The translations under genes and the position numbers were made by a program. Positions 22,997 through 35,990 of a stretch of DNA of 64,000 bases are shown in pieces. Position 1 is the stretch's first letter; each line of letters opens with the position of its first letter. The notes beneath the pieces were generated by a model. It saw only the letters and a program-made list of their open reading frames with translations, had not been told where the DNA came from and did no database searches. The stretch comes from Panaeolus papilionaceus. Lineage: Eukaryota > Basidiomycota > Agaricomycetes > Agaricales. The DNA is taken from the NCBI GenBank assembly GCA_015501605.1, contig JADNRZ010000022.1, positions 372,001 to 436,000 on the forward strand, in the 5' to 3' direction.

Positions 22997-25068
22997 ATGG
23001 CCTCTAACTTTGGCGAAGCCAGCACTGTCGTAGACTTCCCCCCATACTCTGGCAAACGGCCTGAGGAACCATTCGTCAAACCTAACCATGCCACGATTGA
23101 GTTCCCTACGCCAACCATAAGCGCTGCTGATATGGCCTTCACCACTACTGACTACGCGTTACACGATCGTCCATTCTTCGTGCCCATTGGAAAACAAGGT
23201 GTTATCGCAGCTCTTGAGAAACTTGACCAACAGCTCCAAGCGGTAATGCATTCACATCCCAGCAACGCGTGTTTTGTCTCATTTTTTATCAGGCGGGAAG
23301 AAGCAGGATTCTTTCCACGAAGGAGCCAACGGACTGGATCGGAAATGAAGTTACTCCAGGTCAAATAGGTCTGATCAACCATGGGTAGGGTTCTTCGATA
23401 TTACACTCGTGGACACTCACGAACCATACATCCTTAGTGGAAACCCTTCACTTCTTGTGAAGCCAGGTCGATACCCAGGATTCCCCCTCCGTAACTGGTG
23501 GGCTCGCTCTTGGGAAGGGGTCAAGGGCTGTAAGTAGTTTTCAACGCGCCAAAACTGTCCTTTCTCACTCTTCTGCCCAGTGTCCGACGCAGTGATTGAA
23601 TTCCAGGGTTTAACAATCGTCCAGGTTTCCCAAAACCAAGCAGCTGTTGTTTCTGACCCTCAAAACCAAGTTTTTGTTGTCAAGAATGGTGGATTCGTTG
23701 CATGCGCTGTCGAGGGTACCTACGACGTCTTGTCTGTGGTCGACCAGACGCACTTGCCTACCGTCATTTCGGACAAGAAGACCGAGGTCATTTTGGGATC
23801 TACGCATGAAGTCAAGATGAAGAGCATAATCGACAGCCGACAGCAGAGAGAATACGTGGTTGCGACATTGTATGTGGACAAAGATCGTCTTGATGGATGT
23901 TGTGATGCTAATAATACATGGTTGCAGCTTGAATATCCCAGCTAATAACTGTGCCATTCTTCAACGGGGTGACGAACTCCATCTGCTTGGCGCGGGTCAA
24001 TCTGTTATCACCAACCCAAGCGTGACGCTTCGTGGCTTGTACACATTGGGAGAAAACCAGCTGGAGATGCGCACAAAGGACATGTATGTTTGCCCGTTAA
24101 CATCTGCTGTGACTATTGGCTCAACTCTATGTGCAGTTTCACTCGTGATCAAGTCCCTGTCAGCTTGACCATCTATCTGAAGTGGCAGTTGACTCAGCCA
24201 TTGAAACTGGCTACTCATGGTTACAACACCCCTTACGATGCTCTCCGCGACAAGACGCAATCTATTCTTACCCAGATCGTCGCCCACCTTGACTATTCGT
24301 CAATGGTCAAGCAGCGGTCTCTGGGTCCTGATAACATGGAAGATGGGAATGAACCATCCTCAGCTTTCTTGGATGCCCTTCGGAGTCGTGCTATGGATGA
24401 CATGCACGAAGCTGCTCTGGAATATGGTATAATCCTCAAGGATCTTGGTATGTGATTTAATTATTCTCGTTTGCATCCACTGACCATACCTGCAGCCGTG
24501 ATCAACCGTGAATTCAAGGGAGAAATTGCCTCCACTATGGACAAGCTTACCACCCGTGGTCTCCAGGCTCAAGTTGAAGCTGCTGTAATTACTATTTTAT
24601 TGTCTATATCGTCTTTATAGTGCTGACCATTGACTTTAGAACGTTGATCGTGAAAACAGCAACAAAGTGAAACAAGAAGAGGGTGCCTTGTCTGTTGCTC
24701 GGATCAAGGCTCAGTCTGCCAACACGCAAGCTGATGCTGATGCCTATCGAGTCATTGCAGCTGCAAAGGCGCAAGCTCAAAGGGTCCGCATCGAAGCAGA
24801 GGCACAAGCCGAAGCTACTAGAATGACAGCTGAGGCTGAGGCTGGTGCCATTCGCATCAGAGCACAAGCTGATGCTGAAGTGAACAACCAATTCGCACAA
24901 GAGATGCAGCTTCGTCGTGTGGAAGTACAACGCGTCCATGCATTTGGATCAAAGACAGTCTTTGTCCCTACAGATAGTGGTGCACAGATGGGTAACGCAA
25001 TGGCACTAGGTATGGCTGCCTCGATGGGTGCCCAAGCTGCCCAGCCGGCAGTGAGAGCTGCCAAATAA
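22997..25068 (+). CDS. SPFH/band-7 domain protein with Ala/Glu coiled coil
   Basis: Eight exons: 22997-23242, 23293-23384, 23438-23529, 23581-23869, 23928-24083, 24137-24447, 24496-24584, 24640-25068 (567 aa). The middle is an SPFH (stomatin/prohibitin/flotillin/HflKC) domain: GPxxFRV-like strands in VKPGRYPGFPLRNWW, FVVKNGGFVACAVEGTYDVLSVVD, TKDIFTRDQVPVSLTIYLKW, AMDDMHEAALEYGIILKDLAV. A long Ala/Glu/Gln coiled coil (AQRVRIEAEAQAEATRMTAE and onward) follows, ending in a Met/Ala/Gly tail. No N-terminal membrane segment is evident, unlike prohibitins. Such proteins form membrane-associated ring oligomers; the specific role is unknown. It is divergently transcribed from glucosidase I. Confidence 0.82.
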
Positions 25069-25509
25069 ACGCTCTTAAGATGGCCTGATTAGTACAAACT
25101 TACTTAGTTCCGTTGTCTCCTAAACTGGAGTTCTTCCAGGACTTGACCGCACTCCCTTTTGATTTCTTTGTCACAACACTCCCTTCCTTTATCTGAGTCA
25201 TTTTTACATATAAGATACCCACTATAGCGTAATATATATACCTGAATTTAAAATCATTGTAATCTTTCGGAATACGGAATTATTTGCGTGACTTGAGTAT
25301 TCGAAGCAAAGAGTCATGGAGGCTCAGATTACCATAAATGAGTTTTGTTGACGTTTGTTATCCGAGTCACTTGAGGACTGCGCGTGTCTTGCCTTGTATT
25401 GGCCCAAGCTTCCTTTCCTATAAACCACTACTATCTTCTCCTAGTCGAGTCGCGCCTCCTATCCCTTTTTCCGTCGACCGTAATCGTCACCGCCCTAACT
25501 ATTTGAACT
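25069..25509 (+). promoter_or_regulatory. Spacer/promoter of ATG8
   Basis: 441 bases with pyrimidine-rich leader sequence before the ATG8 start; no gene. Confidence 0.45.
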
Positions 25510-26130
<621 letters not shown>

Positions 26131-26812
26131 ACAACCCATCGTGACTCGACCTGCACGCTCTTCTTCTGAGCACTTATTGAGCTTTACGGACCAAGTAGTG
26201 ATTCCGGAGACAGTTCGTCGTGCGTAGATATCTCGGGCGATTATTTATTGCCTTATTCTTTCACATCGCCGCAATCAACGTACTGCGCCATACCCCAACT
26301 TGTCAGCCCTCGTTCATTCGCTTTTCTTCTTTTACGTAGTTGTACAGTATTTGCATCATCCAATATATGTTTTGAACTCCTTTGTATAAACTCATGTTGA
26401 TTGTTCTTGTCAGCACCCTCCCTTTGTGATAAGCATCCACAGCAATTGCTTTTTTCCTGAAATTTATTGCAGTTCTTGGGCGGCTTCAACAACAACGCTG
26501 GATCGAGATTTCCATTTCGAAAACGGCTGTAGGTGGTTGAACAATCGACAGAACCATCAAAGGGGGCATAATTGTGCATACTTTCCTTAAATGGTAATCT
26601 GCTGTCAATAGGGGCGCGCCTGCTTCACCACAATTGCCAGTTGCGCTCATGGCCTTCTCGTTGTCATCGTTTGGGAGGACCATGCAAACAAGGAGCTTTT
26701 TAAGTATCTGGATTAAATGAAGGATTTTTATTTTTGTTTCTCTCCTAAAGTCTCTTGACGAGCCACTACCACACTCTTTACTATCAAACCTTCTACTTGT
26801 GCGGGCCACGAA
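26131..26812. other. Intergenic spacer
   Basis: 682 bases. Two overlapping minus-strand open frames (26253-26579, 26486-26893) exist but lack family features and overlap the next gene, so I leave them out. Confidence 0.4.
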
Positions 26813-27619
26813 ATGACATCCAGTGCAGATACTGTTAGATCGACCAAGACTGGTCTTATCGTCTTTATTTTTCTTGTTGGTAAAGTCCAACATCTCGATT
26901 GCGTTGCAACACCCATTGGTCTGACCAGTTTATGACAGCGTTAATTTGCGGTATCCATATTGCATTGATTATCTATGCATTGAAATCACCCGTCGTGAAA
27001 GCCAACAGTGACTTACGAGGTATGTGCGATCAAGGCTGAAATATCACTAACTGAGTTGTAGACTTTTTCATATAATAGCTATGCCATACGCCGTGCTGGG
27101 TATCGCGGCGTGCGCTTTGTTATGCGGCGCCTTGCATGCGTTCACTCTCTTGCGATACCGCAAATTGAAAAATCTTTCAGATAAAAAAACAAACATATTG
27201 TTTTTTTTGGGTTACTTCCTTATGGGTCTGAGTAAGTTGTCTGTCTGTTGTGTCCGTGCTTCCAATTGACTCGTATATCAAGCCCAATTCGTGCTTTGGG
27301 TCTTTCGGTTGTCCTATCTCTTTGCCAGTGAGGACATGCAGGGAGAAGCGGTTTCCGAGTTGATGAGCGAACTTGTATTGACATACACATCATCGATCCT
27401 TCGTGAGTTGCTTTACATATTAGCGACAATTACGGAAGGCTAACGCATATGTTCTCCACAGCTGCGCTCGTCATCCCTTTCACAATGGGGGGAGTATTTG
27501 TCGAGTCAATCGGGCGACATTCACCATCATGGGCTCGTAGCTTGAGCTTGCGCAACCGAATTAATCCCGCATGGGAGAATGAGAATGCGACAAGGATGGA
27601 ACGTGTTGAGGCAGCATGA
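26813..27619 (+). CDS. Four-TM membrane protein, unknown
   Basis: Not recognised. Five exons: 26813-26879, 26939-27019, 27079-27231, 27283-27402, 27462-27619 (192 aa); all phases close. Hydrophobic segments: TGLIVFIFLVALICGIHIA (about 14-32), YAVLGIAACALLCGALHAF (about 52-70), ILFFLGYFLMGLTQFVLWVF (about 86-105) and SSILPALVIPFTMGGVFV (about 139-156). The C-terminal about 35 residues are soluble and Arg/Asn-rich (SLRNRINPAWENENA). No signal peptide, no catalytic motif. It ends only 39 bases from the convergent Rad57-like stop. The first splice acceptor was chosen by phase. Confidence 0.65.
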
Positions 27620-27658
27620 CCGTAGAGTAGCGTAGTGTTCGGACACAGAAATGACTAT

Positions 27659-29143
27659 TCAACCCGACCGGTTTTGTGTGAGGCTATACTCTAATGCATC
27701 CCAGTCCAAGTCGTCGTAGTTTTCCGTGTTGGCCCATAAATCTTCCTCCTCTTGGGTAAGGTCTTGTTGATCAGGAAGATCGTCGCTTTGTTTCTGCTGT
27801 GGTTCAGAAGTGTGGACTTCGCCTCCTTGAGGTAGACGTGTGTTAGGTGCTGGTGGTTCTTGAGGGTTGCGATCACTGAGTCCCAGGACAGAAAACCCCA
27901 TTTTTGTTATAATGTAGTCGAGGGCGACAGGCTCAGATACGGAACTGAAGAGTACGCAAAGAAGACGAAGAGGCAGCGCTTGCGAGTCGGTATCTGTTGG
28001 TCCCTCGGATGCTGCATGTTGTGCCCCCTCCACAAGCCGCCGACGCTTGGATGGGCCTTCCTCATCCTCAAGGTACTTGCGTCTCCCCGTCCTCGTGAGC
28101 ATAGTTCGGACATTCACCTGGTTTGCCCAAACAAGTCCGAGACTAGCTTCCTTCCTGCCTTCTCCAAACATATGTGCGGTGTTGAACCATCGTGATTGTT
28201 GGTCATATAAGGGGTTACCGTTCAGCGATGGTAGTGAAGGCGGTTTCTCGAAGACATCAATGACCTCATTTAGGACGACGACAGCTAGCTGACAAGTCGC
28301 TGCTAGTCTGTGTAGATGGGAAGCGATGGCGGTAATGCTTTTAGATCTTTGAACCAAGCTAGCAGTGGTGGTCTTGTCGTTGGAATGGTATAACTCTGCC
28401 AAAGCATCGATAACTAGTAGCCTGACAGGGGGATTCCCTGCTTGAACTTGTTGTTTCAAAAACTCGGGAAGTAAGCTTGCAAGAATGTGTTCCAGCAAGT
28501 CGGGCGTGGAAGCAGACATTGTATGCACGTTCTGCAACCCAGTGGCAGAGCTTTGCAGCTCCGGCCGCGAATCATAAAGTTGTTGTAGACGTCTGGTTGG
28601 CAATTTCGCAGAAGTAGTCAGATAACAGGCTGACCCCGCTAGTCCCTTCAATTCTTCAGGAAGTTGGACGAACAGCGACAGTTGAAGAGCAAGTTGTGTT
28701 TTGCCTGCAGAGCTAATCGGAAGGATATCAGATAAAGGGCACGAAGAAGTGCGTATTCTAGCATACCTCTCCCCTACAATCTCCCAGAGCATTCCCGTTT
28801 GAATACCGCCACCCAATGCGTCGTCCAGAAGACTATCCCCCGTCGTGAAAGTGGAATTTGGAGGGTCTATTTCTGCCAATGTTGGCAAACTCATTAGAGG
28901 CAGCGTACCCAAAATAGATTCCACTATGCGCTTCATTTCCAGAGGTGCCACTCTGCATCTCTTGGAAAACCCTTGGATGGAGTCCAGTAATAAGTCGCCC
29001 ACCGTCTGGACACCTCCTATTACAGAGATACAAAGATCAAATCAAATAACACCAGAGACATGCACGGTACCCTTTCTCAAAAGCAACTTCTCAGATTCGG
29101 GTATGCCAAGGGTCTGTATTGAGCTATCGAGAGTCGCTGACAT
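27659..29143 (-). CDS. rad57: RecA-family recombination mediator, Rad57/XRCC3-type
   Basis: Rad51 paralogue that assists Rad51 filament assembly in homologous recombination. Three exons: 29143-29071, 29016-28767, 28712-27659 (458 aa). A short helix-hairpin-like N-terminus (GGVQTVGDLLLDSIQGFSKR) precedes the RecA core: GGGIQTGMLWEIVGESSAGKT (Walker A split by an intron), QLALQLSLFVQLP, RLLVIDALAELY (Walker B) and LGLVWANQVNVRTMLTRTGR. GESSAGKTQLALQL is typical of the XRCC3/Rad57 branch. The C-terminal about 110 residues are an extra acidic, Gln/Asp/Glu-rich tail. The symbol is given by family; XRCC3 is an equally good name. Confidence 0.9.
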
Positions 29144-29384
29144 GTTGAATTGCCTCCAAGAGTTTCAAGAAGAGAATAATGCAGACCGAGTAAACTAAGA
29201 TGATCGTAGTATGGGAACAAGTAGTAATATATTTCTGGTTACCAAATCCAACACAACAATATGTAAGCAATAAATCAGGACAACAGTTAAAGGGTGATAG
29301 TCGGAAGGTAAGGTGACAAGGAAAAAAGTAGAAAATGTTGGCATAGGTCTGTCTACTTGTAGGCTAAAGTAAGCTGGTCTGTCC

Positions 29385-32300
29385 TCATGTTGGTCGTTGT
29401 CGACTCTGTACATTATCGGAGGTACGACGCAAAAACCCGCCTACAACATTTGTCACGGTTTCTGTGATCTGTCGCTGCTGGTTTTGGGTGTGTTTGACGA
29501 AGAACAGCCGCACATTGGTGCCGTTCCATATACCAAGGGGTGTCATACCGCGGACGTAGATCTCCCCCCATATCAGTGATGTTAACCAGACCATGGAGGC
29601 ATCGGACCACTGCAGATGTAAACTTGATCAGATATTGGCGTAAACCGAATCAGGAACCTTTGCACACCTGGAAGCACCTTGGAATGATGGGAGGTCTCTG
29701 TGTATAGATGTGATCCAGATTCACAGAAGACAAAAACTTCAAAATCTCTGTCGAAGCGTTGCTGCCATGTTTCTGCATCTCTTCGACCTTCTGCACAAGG
29801 TCCGAGATGAAAAGCATGACGGCATCCAACGGAAGTCTATCGATGATAGCATCAGAAACTGTTGAAAATGAAAGTTTAAACCTCTTTACCCTTGTTGCCA
29901 CGAGGTAACCTACAAGCCAGTCAGCCAGCTGCACTCACAGGTGAATTAAATAGTAGAAGCTCACCCATTCTTGTGTCGGGACAAACCCGTTTCTTCCTAA
30001 TCCAGGCGGAACGCGCTCCAAGACGACATTGTCCACGGATAACGAGCGTCGTTCTCGCATCTTACCACGGGCCTTCTCTGACAAAGGTGATCCAGGGTAT
30101 GGGTTTTCCGACGTCGGCGAAACCATAGACGCAGTCACCGCTTCATCATAAGATGAGCGCGTGCCGTCTGACCCATGGTCGATGTCTGCAGAATTGATAA
30201 CACCTTCATTCTGCAAAAACCTTGCCTTCTCTGCAGCAGGGTCGCCGGCCTCTAAGTCATCAGATGCCGAGGCTCTTGCTTTAGGGTTGGCTACTCGATT
30301 GGCTCTCTCTTCTTTGGCCAGTTGTGCGCGTCTGACCTCCCTAAGTCCTCTAGCTAACGTAAAGGTTCCCAAGTCCTCGAAAATTTTGCGCGATTGAAGG
30401 ATGCCATATGTGATGTTCGGATTCTCAGACGGGTGATAGTAAAGTATAGCGCTGAAGACCTCGAGCCTATAAGTCAAAGGACAATCATTAGATCGACGAT
30501 CGACGAAATGTAATCGAAGTCACGCACATGAAGAAAAGGAGTCTTGGGTGACCCTCATCCGACAATAGAAACAGTGGATTCGAGAATGAGTTAAATAGTT
30601 GTAGGAGACGGGCAGACGCCGATATTCCTATATGTTTAAAATAAGGTGCAGCATTTGCTAACGCGATGACAAGGGCCGGATATAAGGAAGTGAGAGATCC
30701 TCCAGTTGTAGCAACAATTGAATAGATAGCCTAGCCAGAAGCCGTTAATAAAGCCCGAAGAAACGTGAGAAAGGACAACTCACTTGGATCATGAACTCAG
30801 ACCCATTGGAAACAGGGCCCCATTTGCTTGTTAGTTGGATGTGAAGAGGATGCTCAAGGCTGGATCCAAAGCTAGGCTCTGCAGAAAGCGTCTGCACAAT
30901 GTACGAAATGGCACGGCAAAGTCCATGTTGTTCTAGTGATAATGTAAGACAAGAAAATCGACCACAGCACTCCGCGAAGAAACGTACGTGGTTTGTCTTT
31001 GATGTCTACACAATAAAACAAGAGGTAAGCAAGGAAGTCCATAGACTGTTCTGATTCCAAAACAAAGGTTCTAAATTTCTAGGGGGGACATATAAGTGAC
31101 GGTTGGGAGCAGAAACGCCGTAAATACCTTGTTCAACTCTATGAGCTTCCAAAAGAGAATAACTGTATGTGACAACGTTAAGCGCGTGTGGAGCCAAATT
31201 AATTGCAGGATGCTCACTAAATTCGTTGACATATGGGAGTGATTTTTTAGCTCCAGGCAAGAGGTTGTTGATATTAGACGCCTGATCAGCCAGGATCTTC
31301 ATCGTCCCAGAAAACAGGTACTGGAAGTCTTGCACTCGATGCTGACGAGAACATGGTTTAAACAAGTGACGAGCTCGAAGTTTGGGAGCCTTACCAATTT
31401 CATGATGAAATACCTAAATGCATTGGACTTAGATGTTGGAGCCGATTGACCTTCATTAGAAGGATCCCGCGCTGAGCCACTCTGGAAATCCAAAAGTACA
31501 TCCAATACTTGGAGGCAGGTGGTGATGAGCGTGGTTCTGGGATCTTCTCCTTTGAAAACCAGGTGGTTGTATGGCAGTTTTCCAGCAATTGTTCCGATGG
31601 TGATTGCCTCTGCCGAGGATGAGGTGATAGCAGTGTTCAAAAGAGAGCATAGCAAGGTCAAGACATCCCGACGTGGGAGCCTCTGCACAAGATGTGTGGA
31701 GTATGTTGAGGGGTGCGTAAAAAGGGATGACGCGGGGATGTATATTTGCCTTGATAGCAAAACGAGCAAGAGGCGCAGCACTTCAGTTTTGTTATTATCA
31801 TATATGGCGTTATTATTGTTCAAAGATGCAGTTGAGCCTATACCCTTCTCCCTGGTACAATTTGAGGTTAGAACAATAATGCTGTATATAATTAGAGGCG
31901 GACTGACCAGATAACGTAGTTAATTTTATGGTGGTCAACCTGAATTTCCTTGGGAATTGTAAATCCACAGCAAAAGAGAAGATCTACGAGAGAGTCGAAA
32001 AGTCTCTCCCCAATTGAAGGGAGAAATCGAGTTTGGGGCGTAGGGGCAGCTGACGAAGGGGGAGATTGGTCGTTCGTCTGCTCCTCTGTATCACTTCCAG
32101 CGTCATCATCATCAATCACAAACTGCGGCTCTGCATTGGCATCCTGTCTTTCTTGGTCTTTGATCGGCTGCTTTTTCCATATGACTTCCATCTCAAAGGT
32201 ACTTGTTTCACCCTGTACCTCGAAAATAACGGGGAGGACGCGCTGGAGAATGCGAAGGCAATTGAGGAGTTCTTTTGTCGTATTCTTCTCTTGGGATGCA

Positions 32301-32820
32301 ACGGCAGACTTGATAAAGGATGTCGCGTAAGATGCTACAGTGCCGTTTATGGGTGAAGGGAAGGTGTGGTCTGAAATGAGCTTGAACAACCTAGATGTCA
32401 CAACACCTATCAGGGTTGCAACATTTTCTGGGGCTTCTGCGAGAGCGCGACGGACTGGAGAGTATAGTTCAATGTAATGTTCATTGGGAAAGTATGACAT
32501 ACAACGCACTGTGATGTGGGGTAATCAATGAATAAACCTCCGAAGCTGAGTCGAAGAGAGTAAAGTACTAGACGGAAAACGCCTAATCAGCAGACATTGC
32601 AATACATCAAGAGGACCACAGTACCTGTTCCCAATACGAATCCGTCTCTGGTATGTTCTAGTTGGATTTAGATGTAGCCCTTGTGTGATGAAGGCACGAC
32701 ACTCACTCGAAACGTAGCCAACTTCATAATCCCTTCAGGTTGGCTCGGGAATGCAAGCTTGGCCTCGTCTCCCAACAAGCCAAAAGGCGCACTAAACCGC
32801 TGAGGAATCTTAGAAAACAT
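29385..32820 (-). CDS. hid1: HID1-family protein (Golgi/secretory granule trafficking)
   Basis: Fourteen exons: 32820-32707, 32657-32625, 32567-32510, 32454-31908, 31851-31395, 31341-31218, 31162-31128, 31078-30988, 30932-30784, 30730-30528, 30466-29965, 29909-29890 (20 nt), 29836-29668, 29609-29385 (908 aa). Shared with animal HID1 in order: SASEVYSLITPHHIRRA, NCLRILQRVLPVIFE, YVIWEKGIGS, LTLLCSLLNTAI, LPYNHLVF, DFQYLFSGTM, ILFWKLIELNKKFRTFVL, GLCRAISYIVQTLSAEPSFG, LLQLFNSFSNPLFLLSDEGH, EWVTSWQQGLPLDAVM, and SLIWGEIYVRGMTPLGIWNG near the end. HID1 is a peripheral Golgi protein in membrane trafficking. Several short exons were placed because they restore these conserved blocks. Confidence 0.92.
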
Positions 32821-33210
32821 TTTACACGTTTCGCCACCTGGGTTACTGTAGTATGCAATAAATAGGTGTAAGGATGACACCTATCGTTAGGATGGCCGTA
32901 ATAGCAGAGAGCAAGGGATGGTACAAGGTAATTACACCCAACACGTCCAGGTAACCGTGGCGTTTAACGTGGCACAGCCACATGAATCTCAGGTTAGGGG
33001 TATTTTGATACAATCCCACCATTCAGGCTCATGCAGGGAATCTAGCCCTTGCCTCAAGATATTCAGAAGAAATGTCTCATAAGACATATGTACTCAGTAC
33101 AGCTCGTAGTAAGTGCATATCGTAAATAAGGTCGTCCCAAGGAAATGAAATAAACTACGGCATCTACGACTAACGGGTATGTCCTGGCGGTAATTGGGCT
33201 CAAAGAGAAT
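32821..33210. other. Spacer upstream of HID1
   Basis: 390 bases between the HID1 start and the cupredoxin stop; no gene recognised. Confidence 0.4.
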
Positions 33211-34116
33211 TTACATAAGAAGACCAACGACTGCTACGGAGAAGAGAGCCACAGCGCCGCTAGCAGCGAGGCCGACAGCACCGCCAGTGTTACCTCCACC
33301 TCCACTACTGGATGAACCAGTGTCGCTGGAAGGAGCAGCAGATGCAACACCATTGACACCGCCTGTCACAGGGCCGTTATCTGTTATCTGTGGATGAAAT
33401 AGTTTAATTAAACGAACATGACCAACTTAGATAGAACATACAGTTGGTTCGTTTGAGCCAATGGCCATAGCTGCCGCCTGGAATGCGCTGAAGGTGTTGC
33501 CCGAGGCGGGTGCATTGATGCTTCCGACCATTCCAAGACCACAGTGGGAGACCTGCTTGCAGAAGAACCAGATTGCTATGGACTGGATGAGGACCCTCGT
33601 GTGCCAAGATGAAGTCGGAAAACTTACGATCCGTATTTGTGATGTTAATTGTGAATTGAGCGCCTGCTTGCAGACCAGAATCGAAACCAGCGCTGCTGTT
33701 ACCGGAAGCCGCGAGGTAAGTACATGGGTTCGCGAAGGACGACTGGGTAACTGAATGTGTAATTCCAGCGCTAATTGAAACAATGAGTCTCCACAAGCCA
33801 ATCAAACCCGTGTGAAACTCTTACTTGGGGAAGAAGAAGGTCACAAGTGTACCGACTGGTGCAGTGATGTTGCTGGGGCCGAACACAAACTTGCCTCCGG
33901 CGGCGACATCAATCTAGTTTCAATGTTACAGTGAGCCCTACTAACAGGGATCGTATAACGTACATTCATCTGTCCAGGCGTATTAGCAGGAGCACTGGGC
34001 ACTGGAGGTGGTGCTGCTGATGAAGTGGGGCCCGGGTTAGCAGGCCCTGGTGGGGGACCATACTGAGCCAGAGCAAGTGCTGGAAGAAGAAGAAGGGAGA
34101 AAGCTTTCGTGAACAT
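33211..34116 (-). CDS. GPI-anchored serine-rich cupredoxin
   Basis: Five exons: 34116-33964, 33913-33825, 33770-33628, 33575-33442, 33387-33211 (231 aa). Signal peptide MFTKAFSLLLLPALALAQ; Pro/Ala linker; plastocyanin-like domain (about residues 50-150) with the four type-1 copper ligands visible as GITHSVTQ (His), WFFCKQVSHCGLGMVG (Cys, His, Met). The C-terminus is Ser/Gly-rich followed by a hydrophobic end (AASGAVALFSVAVVGLLM), a standard GPI-attachment signal. Fungal extracellular proteins of this type sit on the plasma membrane/cell wall; their substrate is not known. Exon 4 uses acceptor ATAG, fixed by restoring PIWFFC. Confidence 0.9.
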
Positions 34117-35990
34117 TTCGAGTCGTGTCAGGAATTCAGGGGAAGGATGGCTGCTGGGCTACTGGTTTTCACAAGGGGTGCTTAATAAAAGCGAGGACCT
34201 TATTATATCTGTGAGTGTGTGCTGCGGAAGGTATCACGTTAGTCCTGTTCAAATCTCAGTCAGTATCTTGTTTAGGCCGATAAAAGCCTGTATTTCTCAC
34301 TGTGCCGTACGTACCTGTCGCGACGGAGTGAAATGTTTGCACATCCATCGTTCAATGTTCTAAAATTAGATCACCTATATATAGAAATAAAGATACCTCC
34401 CACGGGTTCGATTTTACGCTTTTATTTCATGCACTGCTTACAAGCAAGAAATTCGACACAAGTCACACATATTTATAGCTACTTAGATCCTTGCCAAGGA
34501 GCTTTCATGAAAAGTTTTGATGCATTCAGTTGTTCCACAACAATTCTGCAACGCTATCGTTTATCATATAGGCGAAACCGGCAACAGCGGCAACTATTGA
34601 GTCCGGAGGCACTGGTGGAGAACCACGAAGCTGCTTCAAACTGGAATTTATCAGCCAGCTCCAAAACCACAGAAAGATGGAGATGTTGAAACCCGAATTC
34701 GCACTAAGAGCGTTCATGCACGGGCTATGCCTATGTCAGACCCGCGGATGATGGAAGGCCAAATTTGTTCGAAAAATTATGGGACCATTGCATTCAAATT
34801 GGAGTGCTTTATCGGGCTTCCGAAGTCGATTCACACTGACATAATGTACATACCTATGCCAGACCTCGAGAAGTATGTTTCTCTCACCCGTAACGATGAG
34901 CGTGAGTTATTCGTCCTTTGTTGGGAGAACGGCAATACGGCAAACCCAGAATTCTGACTGCTTTCGGCCAGCCGAGATCCCTTTGTTATCATTCGGGTTA
35001 TTTTTAACTTGACCCTACTGAGGTTAACAAAAAAACTGTTGGCGCCACCAGATTGCTAACGAAAGCTATTGCGTATAAACTATTCTGTTGCGGGCAGAGT
35101 TATTAGAATGGCTCCACTACCCAGGACGATGGACGAAGGTTTCATAAAGCTGGCACCACTCTCTTGTGGGCAACCGTTATGTTCATTGACTCTGGTGTAT
35201 GATGCTTAAACATGCAAGCTGTTATGACACCCTGTCTCAATATCACCGCATAAGCAAAAATAGGAATCGTTCGAAAAGAAAGAATAGCTATCATGAAAGC
35301 TTATAACTGGAACAATGGTTTTCGCACATAGCCTGATAACAATGATTGTCCTATTATCCGACGGGTACACAAGTAATATAGGGACATATTGCAGACGCCT
35401 CGAAGCTCGGACTCGGCACATGACGCCCGTAGTGGCAGGCGCAGTCGACCCAAAAGGAAACTGTCAATGTTATCGAGAAGTCGGTTCATGCCAAATGGTG
35501 TCGTAGATCGTGGATTGTCGCCATGTTGTCAAGTTTAATAGTAGTCTCGTCCGAGGAGATGATGTTCATCAGAAATTACCGCATCGCCATTCAGTCAGAC
35601 GTGCGGGCAGAAGTCGAGAGACGATCAAGCAAGCAATGGAGTAAAATGGAAGTGCACTCGTTAAATACAACGTTGAACATGAGGATAGCTGCGAAGCGTT
35701 TCTGCTGAGAAACGAACTGAATTGGATGTTCGAGAAATTAAAGTAGCACTGTTTTTGCCCGAATGATGCCCGAGTGCTGGTGCTTGTTTGCGTCAGTGAA
35801 CATCAGCCTTTCATATAAACAGCCCACATTAATAATAACAGCATCATAACACACGACCAGTTTGGCATGTTGTCAGTGTTGTTATCTTATCCATACCAAT
35901 TGTGTTCATCCTCCAGGTATATTCTAAAGGTGCTGAGCTCGATATCTCTGTCTTTAGCCTCGTTACAAGAACACCTTCATTCATCTGACC
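34117..35990. other. Long gene-poor interval
   Basis: 1.87 kb, the longest interval without a supportable gene. It has small open frames (for example 34333-34689 and 34727-34957 on plus, 34526-34717 on minus) without motifs, conserved splice structure or coding-like composition. No repeat or RNA recognised. Confidence 0.4.

Noticed and set aside
26253..26893. Two minus-strand frames of 108 and 135 codons
   Set aside because: No domain, Cys/Thr-rich random composition, and they overlap exon 1 of the well-supported four-TM gene.
29935..29970. Reading through or using a 36-nt intron in HID1 after the PTQEW motif
   Set aside because: A 55-nt intron plus a 20-nt exon (29909-29890) restores EWVTSWQQGLPLD, the conserved HID1 text, so the simpler reading was dropped.
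31080..31230. Single long exon in HID1 continuing past YVNEF
   Set aside because: Splitting at the GTGAGC donor and adding a 35-nt exon restores ILFWKLIELNKKF; the read-through frame destroys it.
34380..34420. GGTTCGATT resembling a tRNA T-loop
   Set aside because: No flanking T-stem complementarity, anticodon arm or acceptor stem could be built.
34526..34717. Minus-strand 63-codon frame with a hydrophobic stretch
   Set aside because: No homology recognised, no partner exons, no conserved start context.
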